NCBI RefSeq assembly: GCF_002205845.1
Contig: NZ_NISI01000002.1
Location: forward strand, 124,001-188,000
Direction: 5' to 3'
Length of the DNA: 64,000 nt
DNA from: Roseateles puraquae
GTDB lineage: Bacteria; Pseudomonadota; Gammaproteobacteria; Burkholderiales; Burkholderiaceae_C
Below the pieces are notes generated by a model. That model made no database searches and had not been told where the DNA came from. It saw nothing but the letters and a program-made list of their open reading frames with translations. The position numbers and the translations under genes were made by a program. This document shows, piece by piece, positions 10,833-19,113 of this stretch (within the stretch, counting starts at the first letter, position 1; each line of letters opens with the position of its first letter).

Positions 10833-11227
10833 AGAGCCCCGCCTTCGTCCGTTTTGTGTTGGCCGGCGCACTCAACACCGCGGCTACCTGGGGCCTGTTC
10901 GAGGTGCTTCGTCACTCGTTGCCCCATCTGCTGGCTTACTCGCTGACCTATGTGATCGGCATCGGCATCGCCTACGTGCTCAACACGCGATTCGTGTTCC
11001 GCACCGGAGCCAGTCTGAGGTCGGCATTGCGATTTCCGCTGGTTTACGTCGGGCAGTACCTGTACGGGCTCGCCGTGATGTGGCTGCTGGTGGATGCTGG
11101 CGGGATTTCACCGTCCTACGCGCTGCCAGTGGTTCTGGTGACGAGCATTCCGCTGACCTTCCTTGCCACGCGCAGTCTGATGCGCCGCACGGCAGTGCCG
11201 CTGCTGCAAGCGCAGGAGCGGCGATGA
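10829..11227 (+). CDS. GtrA family flippase-like membrane protein
   Basis: A 132-aa protein with four hydrophobic helices and the GtrA signature FVLAGALNTAATWGLFEVL at the start, followed by YVLNTRFVF in the second helix region. GtrA proteins are thought to move polyprenyl-phosphate sugars across the inner membrane. It overlaps the upstream GT2 gene by 4 nt (ATGA) and the downstream GT-C gene by 4 nt (ATGA). This three-gene unit suggests production, flipping and transfer of one lipid-linked sugar. Confidence 0.88.
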   Translation: MKSPAFVRFVLAGALNTAATWGLFEVLRHSLPHLLAYSLTYVIGIGIAYVLNTRFVFRTGASLRSALRFPLVYVGQYLYGLAVMWLLVDAGGISPSYALPVVLVTSIPLTFLATRSLMRRTAVPLLQAQERR

Positions 11228-12927
11228 GTTTGCGCGAAGCTTGCCTCGCGTGGGCGCTCAACCACCGTGGTGTTGCCCTGCATTTTGAGTGGACCGTGGT
11301 CCTGCTGGCGGCGCTCTTTGTCTTGGTGGCCTTGTGGCCGGCACTGCGCCCGGGGGCCGCGGCTGCCGGCCGAGGCGGGCGATTCGTCTTCTTCGCCACG
11401 TTGGTCGTCTTCTTCCTCGTGGCGCGCCTGCCGGGGCTGCTGGCGCCGCAGTTGAATCCGGACGAAGGCCTGTTTACGGCCGCTGCCGAGGCCCTGCTTC
11501 GGGATGGCCGCTTCTGGATTTCAGTGGACACGGGTTCGTCCGGCTTGCTCAATGTCTGGCCGCTCACCTGGCCGGCCCTCTTCGGTCTGCGGCCTGACTA
11601 CAGCACCGCTCGCCTGACCGGCCTTGTTGCTTTGCTGAGCTCGCTGGCCTTGCTTTACGGCGCCTTTCGCGCCTGGTTCGGCGAAGCTGTGGCCAGGATC
11701 GCTCTGGTGCCAGTTGCGCTGGTGCTGGCGTGGGTCCAGCATCCCCACCTTCTGCACTACGGCAGCGAGCACATCCCCGCGTTGCTCACTGCCCTGGCTG
11801 TCTATGGTCTGGCGCAGGTGCAAACGCAGCCGCGGCCACCGGCCTGGGCCTGCTGGTTGCAGGGTCTAGCCGTAGGCGCCATGCCGCTGGTGAAGATGCA
11901 GGGCGTACCCATCGCGGCCGCCTTGGCGTTGCTGATGCTGGCGACCCTGTGGTCCGTCCGTCGCACGGAGCCCCGTCACTTCCGGCAGGCGGCGTTCACA
12001 TGGCTGGTCGGCGCGGGTACGGCCCCGCTACTCGTGGGACTGCATCTGCTCGCTACCGGCGCTTGGCCGCTCTTCGTGCAGTCCTACCTGCAGCTGAATC
12101 TGGTGCATTACGCGGGGATGTCGATTACGCAACCGCCAACCGGTCGCCCGTCCTCGGTCCGCTACCTGCTGTGGTCGCCGCACCTGCGGCTGCTGGTGTT
12201 GATCGTCGGCGGATGGGCGCTCATGGCTGCCTGGGCGTGCTTTCAGCGAAAACCTGCGAATCGTGACGTGGGGCGCATCGCAGGGGCGTTGCTGGTCTGT
12301 GCCGCCGCCGCGTTTGCTGTGATGAAGCCGGGCACCCAGTTCGTCCACTACCTGTTGTTGTTCGTGGTGCCTTTGGGTGTTCTCGGGGGGGCCTTGCTGC
12401 ATGTCGTGCTGGGCGATCGGCCCGACCTGAGTCGATGGACGGCTCGAATCGCGCTACTGATCCTGCTGATATCGCCAATACCGACGGTCAAGTCACTGAC
12501 CTCTACGGCGAATCCCTTCCTGGCCCAAGCGCCTGTCTATGCGCGCGACTTCCACTCGCCGCTGGTGAGCAGGTTGCGGGAACTTGCACCGCCCGGCTCT
12601 TTGATGACGGTCTGGGGCTGGAGCCCGGACCTGTACGTTCAGTCGGGTCTGGTGCAGGCCACCCGATTTGGTTTCTGTTCCTGGTTGGTGGAACCCAATC
12701 CTTGGAGAGATGGCCTGCGTGCCCAGTTTCTGCAGGAACTGCAACAAAACCGACCGCTTTTGTTCGTCGATGCCATGGCACCGGAGCAGTTCTACTTTCC
12801 GCTCAGCACGCCGGTGGCTGACCGGGTGCACGAGCGCTTTCCGGCGCTGGTCGACCTTCTCGCCCGGGACTACGAGTTGGTGGACACCGTCGCGGGCGCC
12901 CGCATCTACCGTCGCCGGGCGCCTTGA
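11224..12927 (+). CDS. Polytopic GT-C-type glycosyltransferase
   Basis: A 567-aa membrane protein with about eleven helices and a ~100-residue soluble tail. PQLNPDEGLFTAAAEALL (residues ~76-93) gives the first-loop acidic pair DE, and SVDTGSSGLLNVWPLTW follows. The pattern is that of family 39-like GT-C glycosyltransferases. The ATG overlaps the gtrA-like stop (ATGA). A much longer upstream extension of the frame exists but runs across the GT2 and gtrA coding sequence and is not credible. The gene ends 2 nt before the stop of a convergent gtrA-like gene, so the two operons meet tail to tail. Confidence 0.78.
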   Translation: MSLREACLAWALNHRGVALHFEWTVVLLAALFVLVALWPALRPGAAAAGRGGRFVFFATLVVFFLVARLPGLLAPQLNPDEGLFTAAAEALLRDGRFWISVDTGSSGLLNVWPLTWPALFGLRPDYSTARLTGLVALLSSLALLYGAFRAWFGEAVARIALVPVALVLAWVQHPHLLHYGSEHIPALLTALAVYGLAQVQTQPRPPAWACWLQGLAVGAMPLVKMQGVPIAAALALLMLATLWSVRRTEPRHFRQAAFTWLVGAGTAPLLVGLHLLATGAWPLFVQSYLQLNLVHYAGMSITQPPTGRPSSVRYLLWSPHLRLLVLIVGGWALMAAWACFQRKPANRDVGRIAGALLVCAAAAFAVMKPGTQFVHYLLLFVVPLGVLGGALLHVVLGDRPDLSRWTARIALLILLISPIPTVKSLTSTANPFLAQAPVYARDFHSPLVSRLRELAPPGSLMTVWGWSPDLYVQSGLVQATRFGFCSWLVEPNPWRDGLRAQFLQELQQNRPLLFVDAMAPEQFYFPLSTPVADRVHERFPALVDLLARDYELVDTVAGARIYRRRAP

Positions 12928-12929
12928 AC

Positions 12930-13322
12930 TCAGCGGAAGGTCAAATACCGATGCCCGAAGTAGCTGGTGATGACGGGCACCGCCACGCCCACCGCGTGTG
13001 AGATGGCCTCGTAATTGCCCGGTGCGCCCAGGGCGGGCAGAACGACGCGGGCGAGCAGGCTGCTGACCAGCACGGTCTGCAGGACCGCCGCGCCATTGAC
13101 GATGCAGAAACCGAGCACCTGCTGCCGCGTGCTGGTCTGGCTGTCGGTGAAGGCGAAGCGGCGCATCAGCAGGAACGCGGTGACCATGCCCACGAGATAG
13201 GCCGCGACCACGGCGGCCTCGAAGGGCAACCACAGGCTGAACACGAACCGTGAGCCGTAGTTGGCTGCGGCGGCAATGCCGCCCGAGGCCAGGTAGCCGA
13301 TGACGCTGGTGTTACGCGCCAC
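12930..13322 (-). CDS. GtrA family membrane protein (second copy)
   Basis: A 130-aa GtrA-like protein with four helices. [20 protein letters not shown] is the first-helix signature, FLLMRRFAF the second, and it ends [11 protein letters not shown], as many GtrA proteins do. It is only distantly similar to the copy at 10829-11227, so it may handle a different lipid-linked sugar. It is the last gene of the minus-strand operon with the DprE1/DprE2 homologues. Its start overlaps the flavin oxidoreductase stop by 11 nt. Confidence 0.87.
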   Translation of the reverse strand: MARNTSVIGYLASGGIAAAANYGSRFVFSLWLPFEAAVVAAYLVGMVTAFLLMRRFAFTDSQTSTRQQVLGFCIVNGAAVLQTVLVSSLLARVVLPALGAPGNYEAISHAVGVAVPVITSYFGHRYLTFR

Positions 13323-14625
13323 CGCGCGGGTCCTTCTGTGCAGCGGCTGCCAGGTCCCAGCCGACGCGAATGCTCTCGTTGATCGACCGATCCTCAGGGT
13401 AGTAGTAGCTCGTGTCCGCCATGAAGAAACCTTCCAGCGAGGTCTTCATGGCCGGCAGCTTGTCGTAGAAGCCCGGCGGGCACAGCGGCTGCGCGTATTC
13501 GTAGCGCGACACATGGCGGGCAATGATGTCCTCGCGCTTGAGGTGTGGCTGGGTGAGCAGCAGGTAGCCAGTGGCTTCGTCCAGCAGGCGCTCGTCATCC
13601 CAGGCCCACTTGGGGTGGGTCTTGGGCATGTAGTAGGGCACGTAGACGATCTTCTCGGGCAGCGGGTTGAGGTTGCTGTACTCGATGAAGCCCGGCACCT
13701 CGATGCGCGGGTCGTTCACGTTCATCCAGAAGTACTTGGTGGCGGGCTTGCGCAGTTTCAGCAGCACGCAGGCGACCGGGATGTTGTCGATGGACTCGAT
13801 GCGCTGGCGCTCGTCCAGCCGCAGGTCCGGCGCCAGGCGCGGCACGTAGCGCAGCGGCACGGTGGACAGCACGCGGTCCGCGGCCAGCGTTTCGCGGCCC
13901 AGGTCCAGACCGGTGACCCGGCCGTTCTCGGTCAGCACCCGGCGCACCGGCGCGCTGAGCTTGATCTGCGCACCCTTGGCCTGAAGCCGCTGCTCATAGG
14001 CGTCCAGCAGCACCTGCGAGCCGCCCTGCAGGTAGCCCATCTGCTCCTGCAGCAGGCTCTTGCGCGAGAGCGCCACCCGCTTGATGCGGGTGCCGATCCA
14101 GGCGGCCGACATGTTGTGCATGTGTTCGAAGAACTTCAGCTCGAACAGCCGCTCCCAAAGCACCTTGTAGGCGCGCTCGCCGATGGCGTTGCGGATCCAG
14201 TCGGTGGCCTGCAGCTTGTCCAGCTCGGTCCAGTCGGTCACGGCCTTGGTGCGCAGCACGTGCAGAGAGAACTTGACCTTGTCGGCCAGCGACAGGTGCG
14301 GGAAGCGCAGCAGCGCCAGCGGCTTGCCCCAGTCGTACCACTGGCCGTTGTAGTAGAAGCCGAGTTCGGTGTCCGTCCACTTCAGGCGGTCGGACAGGCC
14401 GAATTCGCGCAGCGTCTCGAACAGCGGGTAGTCGGTCTTGCAGATGAAGTGGTAGTAGCGCTCCAGGCGCAGGCCATCGAAGTCGAAGGCGGCCGACATG
14501 CCGCCCAGGCGGTCGTCCGCCTCCACGACGGTGACGCGGTGGCCGGCCTGGGCGAGACGGTCGGCGGCGGCCAGGCCCATGGGGCCGGCGCCGATGACGG
14601 CGTAGTGCAGAGGGGTCGAGGTCAT
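13312..14625 (-). CDS. FAD-dependent oxidoreductase, amine-oxidase/UDP-galactopyranose-mutase-like fold
   Basis: A 437-aa flavoprotein. The N-terminus has the dinucleotide motif [20 protein letters not shown] followed by [19 protein letters not shown], the pattern of the NAD(P)-binding amine-oxidase superfamily that includes protoporphyrinogen oxidase and UDP-galactopyranose mutase. The C-terminal [20 protein letters not shown] closes the FAD site. Related proteins are common beside GtrA and GT genes in bacterial sugar clusters, but I know of no biochemical assignment. A ring-contraction or sugar oxidation step is only an inference from context. Its start overlaps the upstream epimerase stop by 1 nt (TGATG). 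Confidence 0.75.
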   Translation of the reverse strand: MTSTPLHYAVIGAGPMGLAAADRLAQAGHRVTVVEADDRLGGMSAAFDFDGLRLERYYHFICKTDYPLFETLREFGLSDRLKWTDTELGFYYNGQWYDWGKPLALLRFPHLSLADKVKFSLHVLRTKAVTDWTELDKLQATDWIRNAIGERAYKVLWERLFELKFFEHMHNMSAAWIGTRIKRVALSRKSLLQEQMGYLQGGSQVLLDAYEQRLQAKGAQIKLSAPVRRVLTENGRVTGLDLGRETLAADRVLSTVPLRYVPRLAPDLRLDERQRIESIDNIPVACVLLKLRKPATKYFWMNVNDPRIEVPGFIEYSNLNPLPEKIVYVPYYMPKTHPKWAWDDERLLDEATGYLLLTQPHLKREDIIARHVSRYEYAQPLCPPGFYDKLPAMKTSLEGFFMADTSYYYPEDRSINESIRVGWDLAAAAQKDPRGGA

Positions 14626-15590
14626 CAGTGGGGGCTTTCGAGCACGACGCTGCTGTAGCGGGGGTGGTTGAACGTTTCCTTCACGGCCTCGGCGAAGCCC
14701 AGTGGCCGGAAGCCGAAGACCTGTTCGATGTCGACGCCGGTGAACTCGTCACCGGCCATCAGGGCGTGCATCTGGTCGACCGTGAAGGGCGGCTTCTTCA
14801 TGACGAGCGCGGCGGCGCGCAGCATCAGGCCGAACAGCGGCACAGGGATGCGCACGATGGGCGTCTTCAGGCCCTTGGCGTCGCGGATGAGCCGCATCAT
14901 GTCGATGTAGTCGATGCGGTCGGGGCCGGTCAGGTCGTGGATGGGCGTGCCGTCGGGCTGCTCGCGCATCATGACGTGGATGGCGCGGCAGAAGTCAAGG
15001 TTGTAGAGCGGCTGGCGCATGTAGCGCCCGTGGCCCGGGATGGGGAAGACGGGAATGCGTTCCATCAAGCGCGCCAGCCAGCCCAGGTGCTTGGGGTCGA
15101 ACCAGCCGAACATCAGTGTCGGGCGCAGCACGCACAGCCGCTGCCCCTGCGTGGCGGTGGCCAACACGATCTTCTCCTGCTCTGTCTTGCTGCGCACGTA
15201 GTCGTCATCGGCCACCGAGTTCACGACCGACGAGCTGGCGTGCACCAGGTAGGCCTGCGGCGCGCGCTCGCGCATCACGCGCAGCACCTGCCGGGTGGCT
15301 TCGATGTTGTTGCGTGTGAAGGGTTCGGAGGTCTTGCCGGCAATCTGCGCATGCAGTTGCACGACGACGACGGCGCCGTCGAACTCGGCCTCCCAGGCGC
15401 CGGGTTCGGCCAGGTCGGCCAGCACGGTGCGCACCGACGGATGCAGCCGGGCCTGGATGCCGAGGTTGACCTCGTGCTTGTCGATGGCCACCAGTTGCTG
15501 GTAGCCGGCTTCCACGAGCAGCGTGACCAGGTTCTGGCCGACCAGGCCCGCGGCGCCGGTGATGACGATCTTGTCGTTGAGTTGCAGCAT
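14625..15590 (-). CDS. NAD-dependent epimerase/dehydratase (extended SDR)
   Basis: A 321-aa extended short-chain dehydrogenase. [17 protein letters not shown] is the N-terminal Rossmann motif (GxxGxxG), and the catalytic YxxxK is in [11 protein letters not shown] around residue 140. HASSSVVNS supplies the preceding Ser. [11 protein letters not shown] and [14 protein letters not shown] match the usual RP...G...R...VxD pattern of sugar-nucleotide epimerases. The sugar acted on is unknown. The start at ATG 15590 begins [11 protein letters not shown]; longer upstream frames overlap the DprE2-like gene and are unlikely. It is tightly packed between the DprE2-like and flavin oxidoreductase genes. 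Confidence 0.82.
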   Translation of the reverse strand: MLQLNDKIVITGAAGLVGQNLVTLLVEAGYQQLVAIDKHEVNLGIQARLHPSVRTVLADLAEPGAWEAEFDGAVVVVQLHAQIAGKTSEPFTRNNIEATRQVLRVMRERAPQAYLVHASSSVVNSVADDDYVRSKTEQEKIVLATATQGQRLCVLRPTLMFGWFDPKHLGWLARLMERIPVFPIPGHGRYMRQPLYNLDFCRAIHVMMREQPDGTPIHDLTGPDRIDYIDMMRLIRDAKGLKTPIVRIPVPLFGLMLRAAALVMKKPPFTVDQMHALMAGDEFTGVDIEQVFGFRPLGFAEAVKETFNHPRYSSVVLESPH

Positions 15591-15598
15591 GGTGTCGA

Positions 15599-16360
15599 TC
15601 AGAGCTTGGTGCGCAGGAAAAGAGCGTTGGGCAGGTGGGTCACGATGGCCATGATCCAGCGCCAGAACCAGGGGGTGTAGAGCGTGCCGTTGCGCGTGTC
15701 CAGGGCCCGCGTGATGTCCGCGGCCACCCGCTCGGGCTGGGCCCACAGCGGGCCCTTGGGCAGGCTGGCAGTCATGGGGGTGTCCACGAAGCCCGGCAGC
15801 ACGGTGACCACGCGCACGCCGCGGTTCACGAGCCGATGGCGCAGGCCGCTGGCGAAGTTGGTGACCGCGGCCTTGGCCGCACCATAGACGTAGTTGCTCG
15901 CACGGCCGCGGTCACCGGCGGGTGACGAGATCACGCCGATCACACCGGAGCCCTGGGTCTCGAAGCGGTTGGCCAGATCCGTCAGCAGCGCGATCACGGA
16001 GCCGGCGTTGGTGTGCAGGCAGGCCAGCGTTTCCTGAACGCTGGATTGCGCGGTCGCCTGGTCGGGCATCACGCCGTGGGCGATCAATGCCACGTCCAGC
16101 CCACCCCAACGTTGCCAGGCCTGTGCCAGCACCGCGGCATGGTCGTCGATGAGGTTGGCATCGAGAACGGCCGTCTCCACCTCGGCGGCACCGCGCACCC
16201 GCAGATCGGCGGCATTGGCCTGCAGCGCGTCGGCGCGGCGGCCCACCAGCAGCAGCCGGGCGCCGCGACCTGCGTAGACGCGGGCCACCGCCTGGGCGAT
16301 GGCCGAGGTGGCGCCAATCAGCAGCACGCGGGGTGCGGTGGCGGAGGAAGCAGAGGTCAT
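15599..16360 (-). CDS. dprE2: DprE2-like short-chain dehydrogenase (polyprenyl-phospho-2-ketoribose reductase)
   Basis: A 253-aa classical SDR: LLIGATSAIAQAVARVYA is the cofactor-binding motif and NYVYGAAKAAVTNF holds the catalytic YxxxK (Tyr near 159). VISSPAGDRGRASN provides the preceding Ser-rich active-site region that is characteristic of DprE2 proteins. In mycobacteria DprE2 reduces the 2-keto intermediate made by DprE1, completing epimerisation of decaprenyl-phospho-ribose to decaprenyl-phospho-arabinose. It starts 3 nt after the stop of the DprE1 homologue, the same order as dprE1-dprE2 in mycobacteria. The pairing, more than sequence alone, supports the assignment. Confidence 0.85.
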   Translation of the reverse strand: MTSASSATAPRVLLIGATSAIAQAVARVYAGRGARLLLVGRRADALQANAADLRVRGAAEVETAVLDANLIDDHAAVLAQAWQRWGGLDVALIAHGVMPDQATAQSSVQETLACLHTNAGSVIALLTDLANRFETQGSGVIGVISSPAGDRGRASNYVYGAAKAAVTNFASGLRHRLVNRGVRVVTVLPGFVDTPMTASLPKGPLWAQPERVAADITRALDTRNGTLYTPWFWRWIMAIVTHLPNALFLRTKL

Positions 16361-16363
16361 CGG

Positions 16364-17674
16364 TCAGTGTCCAAAGATGCGGCGCGACATCGCGCTGGAG
16401 AGGCCCGGGTCGCGGAAGGCCAGGAAATCGGTGTGCCGGGGGTAGCCGGCTTCGAACATGGCGCGGCTCTGGCGGCCATCCTTGGCCGGGTAGAGCCGGC
16501 CGCCCGCCTCGCGCACGATGGCGTCGAGGCGGTCGAACAGCGCGAGTGTCGACGCCCCGTGGTCCGGGAAGTCCAGGGCCACGGTGGTGCCCGGCAGTGG
16601 GAAGCTCAGCAGCCCGAGGCCCTCGCGCTCGCCGAACGTCTTGAGCACGGCGAGGAAGGAGCCCTGCCCGCTGGCGCGGATGGCCTTGAGCAGCTCGGCG
16701 GTGGCGGCCTGTTCGTCGCGGCGTGGCAGCGCGCACTGATATTGATGGAAGCCGCGCGGGCCGTAGATGCGGTTCCACTCCAGCAGACTGTCCAGCGGGT
16801 AGAAGAAGGGCAGCAGATGCTGTCGCTGGGCGCCCGCCCGCGCGGCATGGCGGTGGAAGTAGGCCTGGTTGAAGGCGCGCAAGCTCAGGCCGTTGATCAA
16901 CGAGACCGGCGGCGTCAGCGGCACGCGGCGGGCCCGCGCGGGCGGCGGCGGTGGGGGGCCTTCCGTGGCATGGCTGGCCGAGAACAGGATGCCGCGTGCG
17001 TCCTGGCCGCTGCCGCTGGCGTGCACGCAGTCCAGCCACGAGACCACATAGTCGTGCCGCGTCTCGGCCGCGGCCGACAGCGCGAAGAACTCGGCCAGCG
17101 AGCGGAAGGGCTGGCTCTCGCCTTGCATCCATTCGCTGCGCACGGGCATCAGTTGCAGTTGCGCCGTCAGGATGACGCCGGTCAGGCCCAGGCCGCCGAC
17201 GGTGGCTGCAAACCACGCCGGGCGCAGGCCGGGCCCGCAGTCGATGCGCTCGCCGTCCGTGCGCAGCAGGCTCAGGCCGAGCACGTGGTGGCCGAAGCTG
17301 CCTTGGCCGTGGTGGTTCTTGCCATGCACATCGTTGGCGATGGCGCCGCCCACGGTGACGAAGCGCGTGCCGGGCGTGACCGGCAGGAACCAGCCTTGCG
17401 GCAGCGCCACGCGGATGATCTCGTCCAGCAGCACGCCGGCTTCGCAGGCCAGAACGCCGGTGGCGGCGTCGAAGCTGATGAAGCGGTCCAGCCCGCGTGT
17501 CATCCACAGCGTGCCGCCCGGGTTCAGCGCCACGTCGCCATAGCTGCGGCCATTGCCGTGGGGCAAGCCGGGCCGGGCTGCCGCGGGCAGCGGGGCGCTG
17601 CGCTCGGTCAGGCGGTGCACGGCGTGCTCCGCCGCTTCAAGACGGCCCCAGGCCTGGACGCGCGCGGTGGTCAC
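16364..17674 (-). CDS. dprE1: DprE1-like FAD oxidase (polyprenyl-phospho-ribose 2'-oxidase)
   Basis: A 436-aa VAO/PCMH-type flavoprotein closely patterned on mycobacterial DprE1. PHGNGRSYGD (residues ~38-47) is the FAD loop, and GGAIANDVHGKNHH (109-122) with GSFGHHV matches the DprE1 FAD-binding block. FYPLDSLLEWNRIYGPRGF and LYPAKDGR (Lys near 398, the equivalent of the catalytic Lys418) follow. At the position of mycobacterial Cys387, the target of benzothiazinones, the codon at 16577-16579 encodes Ala. The start is a GTG at 17674, 5 nt after the UbiA stop; longer extensions run into that gene. It oxidises C2 of the lipid-linked ribose in the known pathway. The lipid here is presumably undecaprenyl. 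Confidence 0.88.
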   Translation of the reverse strand: MTTARVQAWGRLEAAEHAVHRLTERSAPLPAAARPGLPHGNGRSYGDVALNPGGTLWMTRGLDRFISFDAATGVLACEAGVLLDEIIRVALPQGWFLPVTPGTRFVTVGGAIANDVHGKNHHGQGSFGHHVLGLSLLRTDGERIDCGPGLRPAWFAATVGGLGLTGVILTAQLQLMPVRSEWMQGESQPFRSLAEFFALSAAAETRHDYVVSWLDCVHASGSGQDARGILFSASHATEGPPPPPPARARRVPLTPPVSLINGLSLRAFNQAYFHRHAARAGAQRQHLLPFFYPLDSLLEWNRIYGPRGFHQYQCALPRRDEQAATAELLKAIRASGQGSFLAVLKTFGEREGLGLLSFPLPGTTVALDFPDHGASTLALFDRLDAIVREAGGRLYPAKDGRQSRAMFEAGYPRHTDFLAFRDPGLSSAMSRRIFGH

Positions 17675-17679
17675 GCCGT

Positions 17680-19113
17680 TCAGTGGGCCAGGCCCAGCAG
17701 AAGGCCGAACAGTCCGGCGCACACCAGGCTGTAGCGGTCCTTGACGGCGAACACCACCGGGTCGTCGCTCAGGTGGCCGCGTTGCGCCTGCATCCACATG
17801 CGGCTGATCCAGTACAGCACCACGGGCAGGGTCAGCCACAAGCGCTCCGGGTGTGCATAGCGCTGGGTCACGACGTCGCTGTTCAGGTAAAGCGCCAGCA
17901 GCAGCACGGCGCAAAAGCCGGCGGCCACGCCCATGGCCATCACCAACGGCGCGTCACTGGCCAGATAGCCGCGGCCAGCGGCACCCGTGCGGCCCAGGGC
18001 GGCCATGGCCTGCAGCTCGGAGTAGCGCTTGACGAAGGCCAGGCTCATGAACAGGAACAGCGGGAAGGCGAAGAGCCAAAACGAATGCGGCAACTGTGTG
18101 GCCGCGACACCGGCCACGATGCGCAGCGTGTACAGCACGCCCAGCGTCACGCAGTCCACCAATACGCGGCGCTTCAAGTAGAAGGTGTAGGCCAGCGTGA
18201 GGGCGTAATACACGCCGAGGGCCAGGCCGAACGCCGGCGGCAACTGCAAGGCGAAGACCACCGACAGGCTCAACAGCAGCACCGTGGCCACCAGGGCCTG
18301 CGGTACGCCGATGAGGCCGCTCGCAAAGGGCCGAAGCCGCTTGCGCGGGTGAGCCCGGTCGCTTTCGAGGTCCATCAGGTCATTGACGACATAGACCGAC
18401 GACGCACACAGGCCATAGGCCAGGAAGGCCAGCAGCGCCTGCATCACGAGATGGGATTCGAAGCGGAAGGCGCCCAGCAGCGGCAGGAACACCAGCAGGT
18501 TCTTCAGCCACTGATGCAGGCGCAGGGCCTTCAGCCAGGTGCGCAGGGACGCCGTGGCGGCTGGAAACTCGCGCGCCACCTGGCCCTGCGCCCGCGCCGC
18601 CTTGGCGACGCTGCTGCCCGCGGCCACCACCACCGCCTCGCGGGCGCGCCGCCAGACGGGCAGGTCATCGGACGAATTGCCGGCGTAGTCGAAGCCGCGT
18701 TCGCCGAAGCGAGCCACCAGGCGGCTGGCCTTGGCCTCGCCGGACAGGTTGGTCTGGCCATCGCTGCCGATCACTTCGTCGAACAGGCCCAGGTGGCCCG
18801 CCACGCCATCGGCCAGGCGCTGGTCCGACGCGGTGCACAGCACCAGTTGCCGCCCGCCCGCCCGCTGCTCGCGCAGCCACGCGAGCAACTCGGGCGCGTA
18901 GGGCAGGCTGGCGTAGTCGGGGGCGACGTGGTCGACGATGCGCTGCTTCATCCAGGCCTTGCCGCGGGCGAGCCACAACGGCAGCGACAGCAGCGACAGT
19001 GGGCTTTGCCGGGCCAGCAGCAGCGTGGTCTCGTGCAGCAGGTCGGTCTGGATCAGCGTGCCGTCGAGGTCGACGACCAGCGGCGGCTGGTTCATGGTGG
19101 CGGAAACGTTCAT
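17680..19113 (-). CDS. HAD phosphatase-UbiA prenyltransferase fusion (polyprenyl-phosphate phosphoribosyltransferase-like)
   Basis: A 477-aa two-domain protein. Residues ~10-190 are a HAD hydrolase: VVDLDGTL (nucleophile Asp15, Asp17), LCTASD (motif II), GEAKASRL (motif III Lys) and GNSSDD (motif IV). Residues ~195-477 are a UbiA-type integral membrane transferase with YVVNDLMDLESDRAHPRKRL (first Asp-rich motif, ~241-260) and LVDCVTLGVLYTLR (second). The UbiA half resembles decaprenyl-phosphate phosphoribosyltransferase (mycobacterial Rv3806c), which joins phosphoribose to the lipid carrier. The HAD half could remove the 5-phosphate before DprE1 acts. The start overlaps the upstream stop by 4 nt (ATGA). 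The order UbiA, DprE1, DprE2 follows the biochemical order. Confidence 0.85.
   Translation of the reverse strand: MNVSATMNQPPLVVDLDGTLIQTDLLHETTLLLARQSPLSLLSLPLWLARGKAWMKQRIVDHVAPDYASLPYAPELLAWLREQRAGGRQLVLCTASDQRLADGVAGHLGLFDEVIGSDGQTNLSGEAKASRLVARFGERGFDYAGNSSDDLPVWRRAREAVVVAAGSSVAKAARAQGQVAREFPAATASLRTWLKALRLHQWLKNLLVFLPLLGAFRFESHLVMQALLAFLAYGLCASSVYVVNDLMDLESDRAHPRKRLRPFASGLIGVPQALVATVLLLSLSVVFALQLPPAFGLALGVYYALTLAYTFYLKRRVLVDCVTLGVLYTLRIVAGVAATQLPHSFWLFAFPLFLFMSLAFVKRYSELQAMAALGRTGAAGRGYLASDAPLVMAMGVAAGFCAVLLLALYLNSDVVTQRYAHPERLWLTLPVVLYWISRMWMQAQRGHLSDDPVVFAVKDRYSLVCAGLFGLLLGLAH

Noticed and set aside
10657-11223. A long N-terminal extension of the fourth GT-C protein
   Set aside because: It overlaps the GT2 and gtrA-like genes in another frame; the ATGA overlap at 11224 is the natural start.
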